DNA of 64,000 nucleotides. Origin: Myxococcales bacterium. GTDB lineage: Bacteria > Myxococcota_A > Polyangia > Polyangiales > GCA-016699535. Location: the NCBI GenBank assembly GCA_016699535.1, contig CP064980.1, positions 620,001-684,000 on the forward strand, in the 5' to 3' direction. Shown in pieces: positions 46,268-56,300 of this stretch (the first letter of the stretch is position 1; each line of letters begins with the position of its first letter). The translations under genes and the position numbers were made by a program. The notes beneath the pieces are model-generated. The model was not told the DNA's origin. It worked only from the letters and a program-made list of their open reading frames with translations, and did no database searches.

Positions 46268-46996
46268 TTAGTTCGCGTCAATGCGGGCTACAGTACTGTC
46301 CTGAAGCTGAGCAAGCAGGTACACGTCGGTGCCATCGTTGACCGCGAATACGTTGGCGATGCTACCCCCGGCAAGATCAGGCAACTCGAAGACGAGGTCC
46401 GGATTTGCATCATCATCAACGTCGATACCAAGGGTGTAGGCTCCAGCAGGCAAATCAAGATAGTCACCAGCGATTCCAAACCCCACGTTTTCATAAAGAG
46501 GTTCTGGATCACCCGTATCGGGGATATTCCAGATATCGACTTCGCCCACGCCCACAGCGGTATGGATGGCCCGCACGCTAATGTTGCCAGCGCTGCTGGT
46601 CGCAATATCATCCTTCAGAGCCAATGCCTGTAGGCTAGCGAGTTCATTGAAAGCCACTGCTGTATAAGCGCTGCCCGCCATCAAGGTGAGGCCATCCACA
46701 GCTAGCACTGAATCAGCCGCGGTGCTACCTGCCGCAGACACGTCAATGTCATAGCTTCCAGCGTTCAGGCTCAGGTATTCGGTCCCAGACCCGAAGGCAA
46801 GGTTACTGACCACCGGTGTAGCGTCCATATCGACAAACACGTCGACCGCGGGTGCATCAGCCGAAAGATGAATGACCCGCAGTTGTGCGGCTGAGGCCCC
46901 ATTTTGATCGCTGTCCTCGTCATCACAAGCCGCCAGCAGGAGCACAGTCATTAATGACATCATTCCCATGCCAACCCAGTTCATTAAGTTATTCAT
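46268..46996 (-). CDS. DUF4397 lipoprotein
   Basis: 242 residues. Signal MNNLMNWVGMGMMSLMTVLL with lipobox LAAC near residue 24, an acidic spacer, then two DUF4397 units. The first has LRVIHLSADAPAVDVFVDMD (about 40-60) and the second VRAIHTAVGVGEVDIWN (about 142-158); this R(V/A)xHxSxxAPxVDVxV pattern marks the family. DUF4397 units are beta-sandwich repeats found on bacterial surface and anchor proteins; their ligand is unknown. AAAGGAT precedes the ATG and a strong terminator follows. Confidence 0.9.
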   Translation of the reverse strand: MNNLMNWVGMGMMSLMTVLLLAACDDEDSDQNGASAAQLRVIHLSADAPAVDVFVDMDATPVVSNLAFGSGTEYLSLNAGSYDIDVSAAGSTAADSVLAVDGLTLMAGSAYTAVAFNELASLQALALKDDIATSSAGNISVRAIHTAVGVGEVDIWNIPDTGDPEPLYENVGFGIAGDYLDLPAGAYTLGIDVDDDANPDLVFELPDLAGGSIANVFAVNDGTDVYLLAQLQDSTVARIDAN

Positions 46997-47477
46997 TGCG
47001 TATCCTTTCTCATTGTGAACAGTTTATGTCCATATATTTTCTATACAAAACCAGAACAAACAGCTTTTTGCTAGGCCTTCTGCCAACGTTTATCGTCCAG
47101 CCGCACTGATGCCATGACCAAGCGTTTTGTCATTGCTTCGGATTTCGGCGCGCCGCGCCCCCAAAAGAGCCTGCTTTTGCGCAGCGCAACCTTTTTCCAT
47201 CGCCTTCGCTCACTAGGCTTCACCCGCTGAGGCTCAAATTCATCCTTTGTAATACTAGGCTTAGGGGTCAACACACCTACACTGTGGACTTTATGCTCCA
47301 GCTGGGGACAGCTACTGGCAACTCAAGTTGCACTCTGCTTTGGGCGCTGAGTCGGAGGATTTACCCATAATATTTTGCTTTTTTCGGTTTTATCTCGAGA
47401 TGAAAGCGCCAAGAGCATTGGTATGCTTCTTGCTTTACCGAAGCTGCTTTCTGACACAGATGAGGAGAAGCCTTCCA
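46997..47477. other. Intergenic region between divergent lipoprotein genes
   Basis: Holds the 5' control regions of two divergent genes. A basic 67-codon minus-strand frame (47071-47274) is not convincing. No repeats or recognisable operators. Confidence 0.4.
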
Positions 47478-48287
47478 ATGTTGATTTGCAAAAAACGAAC
47501 TGCCCTATCTCTTGCCTTGGCGCTAAGTGCTGTTGGCTGCGCCCTTCAAAGCGAGGACTCCGCAGCTGGAGAGAGCGCATCATCAACCGCCTTGGCGCCT
47601 GATCTGTGTTACCTCAACTCGTACAGTGAGCCCAATGGTAACAGCTGGGAGTATTTTAGTTACTTTGGCCAGTTTGATGTTTTAACAAAAGATGGCTTTG
47701 CAGCGTTGCGCACCTGCCATTACGAGCATGGATCGATCGAGGCAAACAGCGCGCAGGCCGCTTCCTTTGTGGCCGATAACTGGGCTCCCTCAACTAAAAA
47801 CGCATTACCGGGCGCGCAACAGCAAGCCTGCACCGGCGTCACGAACATCACGGATGATCAAGTGGGCTATCAAATTCCTTATCATGACTATCAGTACACG
47901 CACGACAGCACACAATGCGATGCCTATGTTCAAGTCAAGCTTTCCAACATTCCTGCTGGCTACGATCTCGACCTCTTTGTCGTCAAAGATGGAAAGATCG
48001 TGACCAATTCGTCAAGTCCAAACCAGTCGCAATCACTCACCGCCATCGACCAAAAGGATGGCGTAGAGGGGATGAACTGCTCAAACGCTGTTGACTACAA
48101 GAGACCTTCTGAGCTTTTTAGCAGCCTAGCCACTGACGAGACACAAAACCACGAACAGGTCGTGTTCGCAGCCACCGGACATGGCGCCAGATACACCATC
48201 CAAGTTCAGAACATGACGCGTGATCGCTTTCCAGAAGGTGCTCAATATACTGTTGAACTAAGCTGCATTCCAGCCGGCGCAATCTAA
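47478..48287 (+). CDS. Lipoprotein of unknown function
   Basis: 269 residues from the ATG at 47478; GAGGAG at 47462-47467 supports this over the longer in-frame start at 47328. Signal MLICKKRTALSLALALSAVGC with lipobox. The mature part has Cys in FAALRTCHYEHG, QQACTGVTN, CDAYVQVKL and MNCSNAVD, and a C-terminal beta region with YDLDLFVVKDGKIVTNSSS and GARYTIQVQNMTRD, which resembles a pre-peptidase C-terminal (PPC) domain. Such domains are common on secreted enzymes, but no enzyme domain is visible here. A MITE follows four bases after its stop. Confidence 0.78.
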   Translation: MLICKKRTALSLALALSAVGCALQSEDSAAGESASSTALAPDLCYLNSYSEPNGNSWEYFSYFGQFDVLTKDGFAALRTCHYEHGSIEANSAQAASFVADNWAPSTKNALPGAQQQACTGVTNITDDQVGYQIPYHDYQYTHDSTQCDAYVQVKLSNIPAGYDLDLFVVKDGKIVTNSSSPNQSQSLTAIDQKDGVEGMNCSNAVDYKRPSELFSSLATDETQNHEQVVFAATGHGARYTIQVQNMTRDRFPEGAQYTVELSCIPAGAI

Positions 48288-48291
48288 AATT

Positions 48292-48431
48292 GGGGTCACT
48301 TTCCCCCAATTTTAGGCCCTATAAAAAAGGCGAATTCCGTCGCACTTTTGGCAGTTCTTTTTAGAGAAGTTTCAAGATTGAGCCATGTTAGGCCTGAAAA
48401 CTAGGGTTGAAATTGCGAGGAAAGTGACCCC
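48292..48431. repeat. 140-bp MITE-like element, copy 2
   Basis: Same 13-bp inverted ends as copy 1 (GGGGTCACTTTCC at 48292-48304, complement at 48419-48431) and the same length, inserted in the opposite orientation. It fills the space between two convergent genes; its last base is also the first base of the ychF stop codon on the plus strand. It could double as a bidirectional terminator. Confidence 0.88.
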
Positions 48432-49534
48432 TAGACGTTGAAGCGAAAGTGCATGACGTCGCCGTCGTTTACGGTGTAGTCTTTGCCTTCGGTGCTCATT
48501 TTGCCGGCGGCTTTGCAGGCTGCTTCGCCTTTGAGCTCGACCCAGTCTTGCCATTTGATAACTTCAGCGCGAATGAAGCCGCGTTCAAAGTCGGTGTGGA
48601 TTTCACCGGCGGCGCCGGGTGCTTTACAGCCACGCAAAATGGTCCAAGCACGGACTTCTTGCTTGCCCGCTGTAAAATAGGTGATCAAGTTGAGCATTTC
48701 AAAGCCCGTGCGAATCACTTGATGAAGAGACGGCTCTTCGAGACCAACAGAAGCTAAAAAGTCGGCGCGTTCTTCAACAGGCAGTTGCATGATCTCGGCT
48801 TCGATGTTGGCGCAGATCACAACCGCTTTGGTGTTTTCTTCTTTGGCGCGCGCAAGGACTTTTTGAACATGTGCGTCGCTTGCGGCGTCAGCCAGTTGTG
48901 CTTCGCCAACATTGGCAACGTAGAACAAGGGCTTGCTGGTCAACAAGAACAGATCGTTAAGCAAGGCGATGTCTTCTTCATCGCTAAGCTCCAAGGACGA
49001 AGCGCGCTTGCCTTCATCGAGGATCGGCACCAAGCGCTCGCACAAAGCGAGCATTTTACGCTCGGGGATGCTGCCAGATTTGGCAAGTTTTTGTGCTTTT
49101 TCCAGACGTTTTTGGCATGTTTCAAGGTCTTTTAATGCCAATTCTGTCTGGATGGTATCAATGTCTGCTATCGGATCGATACGGCCATCGACATGCACCA
49201 CGTTGGGATCGTCAAAGCAGCGCACCACATGGGCGATGGCGTTGGTTTCGCGGATGTTTGTTAAAAATGCATTGCCGCGGCCTTCGCCTTTGGATGCACC
49301 TTTAACAAGACCTGCGATGTCGACGAAATCCACGGTAGCCGGGACTTGTTTTTGTGGCTCGACTATGCGAACTAACTCGTCAAAACGTGGATCGGGTACG
49401 TTGACCACCGCTATATTGGGATCAATCGTGCAGAATGCATAATTTGCGGCCTCGGCCTGTTTAGAGGATAAGGCGTTGAATAAAGTCGATTTGCCTACGT
49501 TTGGTAAGCCAACAATGCCGATTGAAAGTCGCAC
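48431..49534 (-). CDS. ychF: Redox-regulated ATPase YchF (Obg-like)
   Basis: 367 residues of the YchF/OLA1 subfamily of Obg-type P-loop NTPases, which binds ribosomes and prefers ATP. G1 is GLPNVGKSTLFNAL (about 7-20), the G3 region DIAGLVKGASKGEGRGNAFL lies near 67-86, the G4 motif is the non-canonical NVGE (as in the family, explaining ATP preference), and the C-terminal TGS domain runs to the family-typical end DVMHFRFNV. Complete. The ATG at 49534 overlaps the divergent TonB gene's likely start by 20 bases. Confidence 0.97.
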   Translation of the reverse strand: MRLSIGIVGLPNVGKSTLFNALSSKQAEAANYAFCTIDPNIAVVNVPDPRFDELVRIVEPQKQVPATVDFVDIAGLVKGASKGEGRGNAFLTNIRETNAIAHVVRCFDDPNVVHVDGRIDPIADIDTIQTELALKDLETCQKRLEKAQKLAKSGSIPERKMLALCERLVPILDEGKRASSLELSDEEDIALLNDLFLLTSKPLFYVANVGEAQLADAASDAHVQKVLARAKEENTKAVVICANIEAEIMQLPVEERADFLASVGLEEPSLHQVIRTGFEMLNLITYFTAGKQEVRAWTILRGCKAPGAAGEIHTDFERGFIRAEVIKWQDWVELKGEAACKAAGKMSTEGKDYTVNDGDVMHFRFNV

Positions 49535-51953
49535 GACAGGCCAGGTACCCCGCCTTGGTCAAGCTTGCAAGCCTTGGTGCTTGTTCCTTGCCAGCTTTGG
49601 CGTTTTTTTTCAGTTTTCACTGGCGGCTGCCGAAGCCCAAGAAGAAAAAGACGAGCAAAACTCAGAGCAGAGCAGCCCGCGGGTCGTGCCACCCAAACTC
49701 AAGCACTTTGAAGAGGCCAAGTATCCCGAGGGCTTCGATATCGCGGACAGCCCAAAAACGGTGCTGCTGTCGCTGGAGATCTCAGAGCTCGGCACCATTA
49801 ACAAAGTCGAGGTGCTCGAATCAGCCGGGCCTGAGTTTGACGATGCCGCGGTCTACGCCGCCATGGGTTTTGTGTTTGAGCCGGCAAGGGTGAACGGCAA
49901 AGCTGTGCCGGTTCGCATCAAGTATCAGTATATTTTCGAGATCAAAGAAAAAGTTGTTAAAGAAAAAAAGCTCATTGTCGAAAGCAAGCCCGCGGCAGCA
50001 ACTACAGCAGACGATGAGGACGAGGTCGATAGCTTTACGGCCACCGCGCAAGTCGATCAACCGCGCGAAGTGACCAAGCGCACCATTGAATCGGAAGTGT
50101 TGCTCAAAGTTCCTGGCACACGCGGTGATGCACTGCGTGCGGTTGAGCTTTTACCCGGCGTGGGTAGGCCACCTTTTAGTTTGGGCCAGTTGATTGTGCG
50201 TGGCGCAGCTCCCGGAGACAGTCAAACCCAACTTGAAAGCTTGCCGATTCCGCTTTTGTACCACTTTGGTGGTCTGACCAGCGTGATTCAACCCCGATTG
50301 CTCAAACAGATTGATTTTTATCCGGGCAACTTCAGCGCTCGTTTTGGTCGACGCACCGGTGGTATTTTGGATGTGACACTTCGCGATCCAAAAGATGATG
50401 CTCTTCATGGCATGGCCGATCTTAATATCATCGATGCTTCGGTGATGCTGGAAGGTCCCGTTGGTAAAAAGGGAAGTTTTGCCGCCGCCGCGCGCCGCAG
50501 CTATATTGATTTGGTCTTGGACGCTGTGGTGCCGGAAGGTGACGTAAGTATCGTTGCGGCTCCTGTGTACTGGGACTACCAAGGATTGTTCAACTACAAA
50601 GTAAGTAGGCGCGATCAACTGCGCCTGCTCGTTTACGGAAGCAACGATACCCTGCGCTTGCTTTTTCAAGACCCTTCTGAAGGCGATCCGCTGATTCAGG
50701 GTAACTTTGGCATCCAAACCTCCTTTCACAAACTGCAAGGAAGCTGGATTCATCAGTATTCACGACGCACACAACATCGCATCGATCTTTCCGCAGGTTT
50801 GGTCAACTTAGCTTTCAATGTTGGCAACGATATTTCTTTTAATCTTGATAGCGTAGAGATTTTAGGTCGTAGTGAATGGCAGACGACCGTAACCAAACGA
50901 CTACGCATTATCAGCGGCCTTGATATTCGCCTGCAGCCCTCCGAGTTTGCCTATACTGGCGCGCAACCGACACAACAGGAAGGCGACCCGGGCAACACTG
51001 TGGGCGGAGGAGATCCAGTCAGCACTCAAGATCTCATCACAAGCAAGGGCAACCTCTTTATCTATGAGCCCGCCGCCTATTTGACCCTCGATTTGTTGCC
51101 GCTAGATGCACTGCAAGTGCTGCTCTCGTTGCGTCTGGATTATTTTGGCTGGCTTGATCGCTGGGTTTTCGATCCACGCAGTGTGGTTCGTTACAACCTT
51201 ACGGACGATACGGTGATCAAAGCAGGAGTTGGTCTCTACAGCCAGCCCCCCCAACCGCAAGAAGGAGCAAGTCAACTGGGAAACCCCGGATTACTTGGCA
51301 TTCGTTCGATGCACCTAAGCACAGGCGTGGAACAAAAGCTTGGCAAACAGTACGAAGTGGGCGCTGAGCTTTTTTACAAATACCTTTGGGATCGCGTCGT
51401 CGGTACGGTGGGAAGTTTGCCGCCCTATTTTACCAATGATGGAACAGGCCGCATTTATGGGTTAGAGCTTTCAGGCAAAGTTAACCCTGGCGGAAATTTT
51501 TTCGGTTTTCTTTCGTACACTTTGTCACGCAGCGAGCGGCGCGATCGGGGCGAGCAGTGGCGTTTGTTTGATTTCGATCAAACACATATTCTTACCGTTT
51601 CAGGCAGCTACAAGCTTGGCGAAGGCTGGGAGGCGGGCGCAACCTTTCGTCTCGTAACAGGCAATCCTTACACCCCGATTACCGCTGCCATTTACAACGC
51701 CAATGTCGATGTGTATCAGCCCATCTATGGGCGAACCAATACAAAACGCAATCCCATGTTTCATCGTCTGGATGTGCGTATCGAAAAGCAATGGCTCTTT
51801 CGTTACTGGAAACTTGCTGCCTATTTGGATGTGCAAAACGTCTACAATCGCATGAACCCCGAAGGCATTCTTTATAGTTTTGATTACAGTCAAACCGGCG
51901 TGGTGTCTGGTCTGCCTATTATCCCCAGCCTTGGCATGCGAGGTGAGTTTTAA
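49515..51953 (+). CDS. TonB-dependent receptor with N-terminal TonB-C-like domain
   Basis: 812 residues from the ATG at 49515; a longer frame to 49476 would only read antisense to ychF. A signal-like segment (LFLASFGVFFQFSLAAAEA) is followed by an acidic spacer. A TonB C-terminal-type domain lies near 70-150 (KTVLLSLEISELGTINKVEV, FVFEPARVNGKAVPVRIKY). The plug follows (about 185-310, VPGTRGDALRAVELLPGVGR, IVRGAAPGDSQ, GLTSVIQPRLLKQIDFYPGN), then a 22-strand-type barrel ending with an aromatic/Phe terminus (MRGEF). It imports an unknown ligand across the outer membrane. It shares TAATG with the next gene. Confidence 0.9.
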   Translation: MPIESRTTGQVPRLGQACKPWCLFLASFGVFFQFSLAAAEAQEEKDEQNSEQSSPRVVPPKLKHFEEAKYPEGFDIADSPKTVLLSLEISELGTINKVEVLESAGPEFDDAAVYAAMGFVFEPARVNGKAVPVRIKYQYIFEIKEKVVKEKKLIVESKPAAATTADDEDEVDSFTATAQVDQPREVTKRTIESEVLLKVPGTRGDALRAVELLPGVGRPPFSLGQLIVRGAAPGDSQTQLESLPIPLLYHFGGLTSVIQPRLLKQIDFYPGNFSARFGRRTGGILDVTLRDPKDDALHGMADLNIIDASVMLEGPVGKKGSFAAAARRSYIDLVLDAVVPEGDVSIVAAPVYWDYQGLFNYKVSRRDQLRLLVYGSNDTLRLLFQDPSEGDPLIQGNFGIQTSFHKLQGSWIHQYSRRTQHRIDLSAGLVNLAFNVGNDISFNLDSVEILGRSEWQTTVTKRLRIISGLDIRLQPSEFAYTGAQPTQQEGDPGNTVGGGDPVSTQDLITSKGNLFIYEPAAYLTLDLLPLDALQVLLSLRLDYFGWLDRWVFDPRSVVRYNLTDDTVIKAGVGLYSQPPQPQEGASQLGNPGLLGIRSMHLSTGVEQKLGKQYEVGAELFYKYLWDRVVGTVGSLPPYFTNDGTGRIYGLELSGKVNPGGNFFGFLSYTLSRSERRDRGEQWRLFDFDQTHILTVSGSYKLGEGWEAGATFRLVTGNPYTPITAAIYNANVDVYQPIYGRTNTKRNPMFHRLDVRIEKQWLFRYWKLAAYLDVQNVYNRMNPEGILYSFDYSQTGVVSGLPIIPSLGMRGEF

Positions 51954-53035
51954 TGAAACGCACTTGCTTCACGATACTCCTGCTTTTGTTTTTGTTTGGA
52001 TGCCAAGACAATTTTGATCCGCCTTGGCTGATCAATAAACCACGCATTTTAGGAACCTACGTTTCGATTGAAGGACGGCCCAATCAAAATTGGCCACGCC
52101 CCGGTGAATCGGTGCGTCTCGATTGGCTTGTCGCAGACACACAAGCTGACACGTCGTATCAATGGTTCATGCTTGCTTGCGTTGCCGCACCAACGCTTTC
52201 TGGAAGTGGATTGTGCGCAGATCTCCCTTTTGCTTTATCGCAAGATACGGGCAGCGCACCGTTTTTTGAGTTGGCCGTACCGGAGGTCCTACCCGCGGAG
52301 CTAGCTGCCGCACTTCCCAAGGTACTTGTTGCAGGTGTGATTTGCGCACGAGGAGACCTTTCACTGAAGGAAGGCTTTGATCTACAAACTGCACAAAACA
52401 ACCCTGATGTGTTTGCGTTGCTAAACGAGGGAACGGAATGCAATGGTCAAAAAACTGAGCGCACTCTCGTTAGTTTTGATTTGCAGATCGATTTGCTGGA
52501 TCAACCCAACACCCATCCAAGCTTTGATACTGTACCGGTCTCTATTTTTCTTTCGGCTTGGGATGAACCGCCACCCGAACTTGCAGATCAAGGACCTTGC
52601 AGCCCACCGCCAGCCAACGACGCTGCTTCGCTCACTGGTGGGATCCTTGATTCAGATGGCAACATCAAAGTTCTTTCAACTTTTCAAATCGAAGACTCGC
52701 GTTTACCTGTTATCTCTCGTGATGATCCTGGGCTTCCCTTTATTCTGTATTTTGCTCCAAGCAGCGCTGATACTTATGTCGTAGGCTCTGAGACAAGTGC
52801 GTTAGTCACGGATGTTGAGAATTTTTATCTCTCTAGTTTCACCACTTATGGATCGCTTGATAAGTTATTCTCCGTTGCCGCAGTGGACTATCCTCAGGTT
52901 CTTGTACAATGGACGCCACCGAAATCAACGGACGAGGGCATTCCTAAAGAGCCATTTTTGACAGCGTTTTACTTCGTGCTGCGCGATTTTCGAGGCGGCT
53001 TGGATATGCGCCGCCGTCTGATCTGTGTTCGATAG
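51953..53035 (+). CDS. Lipoprotein partner of the TonB-dependent receptor
   Basis: 360 residues, signal MKRTCFTILLLLFLFGC with lipobox Cys17. The mature protein begins QDNFDPPWLINKPRILGTYV, a start seen on many myxobacterial lipoproteins encoded after TonB receptors, and contains Ig-like or PKD-like beta stretches and several Cys. Its ATG overlaps the receptor's TAA by one base, so translation is coupled. By analogy with SusD-like or other surface partners it may capture the receptor's ligand; this is inferred from context only. Confidence 0.85.
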   Translation: MKRTCFTILLLLFLFGCQDNFDPPWLINKPRILGTYVSIEGRPNQNWPRPGESVRLDWLVADTQADTSYQWFMLACVAAPTLSGSGLCADLPFALSQDTGSAPFFELAVPEVLPAELAAALPKVLVAGVICARGDLSLKEGFDLQTAQNNPDVFALLNEGTECNGQKTERTLVSFDLQIDLLDQPNTHPSFDTVPVSIFLSAWDEPPPELADQGPCSPPPANDAASLTGGILDSDGNIKVLSTFQIEDSRLPVISRDDPGLPFILYFAPSSADTYVVGSETSALVTDVENFYLSSFTTYGSLDKLFSVAAVDYPQVLVQWTPPKSTDEGIPKEPFLTAFYFVLRDFRGGLDMRRRLICVR

Positions 53036-53309
53036 TTCCACTGCTTTAGGATGTCTTCCTTTTGCACTGAAGCCGGAAGCTACCAACGCCTTTTTAGAAA
53101 AGCCCAAACACAGCATGGTTTTGAAAAAGACTGAAAACGCCTTGTCGATAACTTCTGGAAGAAAAATCTTTGTCAGAGGCGGTTGATTTAGCGGATCGCG
53201 TGCGGTGAATCCTCGCGCTAAGGCCAGCCCTCTGAATGGACTGTTTTATTTTTTGTTGTCGGTGCCGGTTGTGCCAAGGAGGACAGTCCGGCTCGCAAAG
53301 TCTTTCTGC

Positions 53310-56300
53310 TCACTGCTCGTCCTCGGATGGTCCACGATCCGCCGAAGGCTCGGCAATGTCGAGCGGATTGTTCGCAGCAGGCGGAACGGTGGCGCGGGCT
53401 TGCTCCTCGCTGAGAGGCTTGCTGGTTTCGTCGCGCAGCAGTTTGCGGCCATCTGCCATTTTGGCGAACAGGTAATAGAGACCGGGAATCACGACCACGC
53501 CGATCACTGTGCCCAAAAGCATTCCGCCAACACCCGTCGTGCCGATGGTTCGGTTTGCAACCGAGCCGGCGCCATGGGCGAAGACCAGAGGAATGAGACC
53601 AGCCACAAAGGCGAAGGATGTCATTTGGATCGGTCGGAAGCGCAGTTTGCCGCCCTCGATGGCCGCATCCTTGAGTGATGCACCGTCCCGCCGACGCTGC
53701 ACCGCAAACTCCACGATCAGGATCGCGTTTTTCCCAAGCAGGCCAACCAACATAATCAACCCCAGCTGGGCCCAGACGTCATTGGCCAATCCCATTGCCT
53801 GCAAAAGGAAGAAAGAGCCGAAGATCCCGATAGGCAACGACATGATCACGGCCAGTGGAATCAGGAAACTTTCGTACTGCGCGACCAACACCAGATAAAC
53901 GAACACAACCACGATCAGGAAGATAAAGAAGGCCGCATTCCCCTTTTTCGACTCGTCCCAGGAGAGGCCTTCCCAACCAAGGTCGTAGCCGCGCGGCAGT
54001 ATGCTTTCGGCTACTTCTCGCACCGCAGCAATGGCTTGACCACTCGAGTAGCCACGCGCTGGAACAAGCTGAATCGCGGCCGAGGGGTACAAGTTGAATC
54101 GGGTGATCTCATTGAGGCCCTGTTGCTTTTTGATGCTCATGAAGGAGGAGTAGGGGACCATTTCCCCAGCTTCGTTCTTGACGAACAAGTTGTTTAGGTC
54201 CTCAGGCATTCGTCGGAACTGCGGCCATGCCTGAACATAGACCTTATAGAACTGGTTGAAGCGCACGAAGCCTTGCTCGTAGGTGCTGCCAATGAGGATG
54301 TTGAGGTTCGTGAGGGCTTTCTCGATTGATACGCCCTTTTGCATGGCCACATCATTGTTGATGACCAGCTCGTATTGCGGGTAGTCCGAAGCGTAGAAGG
54401 TGAATAAACTGCTCACCTCTTTGCGCTTAGACAAGGCCGTCATGAACTCGTCGGTAATGTCTCCGAGTCGCTTATAGTCGGCGACGCTTGATTGAGTCTG
54501 ATCCAGGACACGCAAGGAGACTCCGCCGGCCGCACCGAAACCAGGAATCGCAGGCGGCTCGAAGAACTCGAGCTTGACGTCGGTCATCTTTCGCGTTTTT
54601 TCCTCGAGCTCTTCGATGACCTGGCGCACCGTGTTTTTTCGCTCGGACCAGTCTTTGAGGTTGATGATGGCGGTTCCCGCGTTTGAACCGCGGCCTTCGG
54701 TAAGAACCTCGTACCCAGCCACCGAGGTAACGGAAGTGACGCCTTCGATCTTCTTTGCAATCTTCTCCAGCTCCTGAGACTTAGCGTTGGTGTATTCAAG
54801 CGTCGAGCCCGGGGGCGTCTGAAGAACGGCGTAGATGACGCCCTGATCTTCACCCGGAATGAAACCGCTTGGCAGTAGGGTGTTCGCACCAACGATGCCG
54901 AGGGCAAAGCCACCGATGATTAGGACGGTCAGCAGGCGGCGTGTGACGATTGGCTTGAGCACCTCCGCGTAAAAATTCGTGCCCTTGTCGATGCCACGAC
55001 TGAACGGCACCTGCACAAAGGGCACGCCGAGCAGCAAGAAGCCGATCGGCCCCCACAGCAAGTAGGCCAGATACACGAGCCCCGCCAGCAGCGGCGCTCC
55101 CACCATGGCGTAAAGCGCAAGGGTTTTAGCATTCAACTCCCGAAGCTTGCGCCACGTCGTCTTCTTTTCTTCACGGCTATGCTCTGCAGGATTGTGAGGT
55201 TTGAGAATCATCGCACACAGGACCGGTGTGAGCGTCAAGGCCACCAGACCGGAGAGGATGATCGTCGAGGCCATCGTTACACCGAACTGACGGTAGAACA
55301 CGCCAACAGGCCCAGGGACGAAAGTGACGGGAACAAACACTGCGGTCATCACCAGCGTGATAGCGACGATCGCACCACTGATTTCTCGCATGACCTCCAT
55401 CGTTGCTTGATAAGGAGGAAGGTGCGTCTCAGCCATCTTGGCGTGCACCGCCTCGACCACCACGATTGCATCGTCGACAACAACCCCGATGGCCAACACC
55501 ATGGCGAACAGCGTGATCAGGTTAATGGAAAAGCCCATCAAATTCAGGATGAAGAAACTGCCGATCAGCGACACCGGCACAGCCAGCGTTGGGATAAGCG
55601 TGGAGCGAACGTCGCCCAGGAACATGAAGACCACCAGCGATACCAAGATGAAGGCCTCAAGCAGGGTGTGGAGCACCTTTTCGATGGAAGCATCCACGAA
55701 CCTGGAGACGTCGTAGGCGATCTCGTAGTCCATCCCGGGAGGAAAGGACTTCTTTAACTCTTCGAGCTTCGCCTTAACTTCCTTGATCACTTCAGCCGCG
55801 TTGGAACCCGGGGCTTGTTTCAGAACGATGGATGCCGCCGGATGACCGTCGACATCGGAATAAATATCAAAAAACTCCGAGCCAAGCTCGACGCCGGCGT
55901 GCTTCTGAGCACTGGAGCTCGCCCTTGCTTGCTGGCCTGCATCTTCCTTGGGGGGCACACAAATGTCTTTGAGCCGAAGGATTTCACCGTTCGGTTTGGC
56001 CTTCAAAATGATGTTGCCGTACTGCTCCGGTTCGTTGTAGCGCCCGATATAAGTCAGCACGTATTCTTTGGATTGCGAGGTCATACCGGTGGCCTGACCA
56101 AGGCGACCCGGCGAACCAATGATGCTCTGCTCTGCCACAGCCTCCATGACATCTTCAACAGAGATGTCATAGGCACGCATGCGCTCGGGATTTAGCCAAA
56201 TGCGCATTGCGAAATTGCGATTGCCGAGATTCACTGGAATGCCCATGCCCTGAATGCGTTTGAGCACAGGCATGATGTACACGTTGGCGTAGTTGAAAAG

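Noticed and set aside
47071..47274. A basic 67-codon minus-strand frame
   Set aside because: No start signal, no homologue recognised, high Arg/Lys content as expected for a chance frame.
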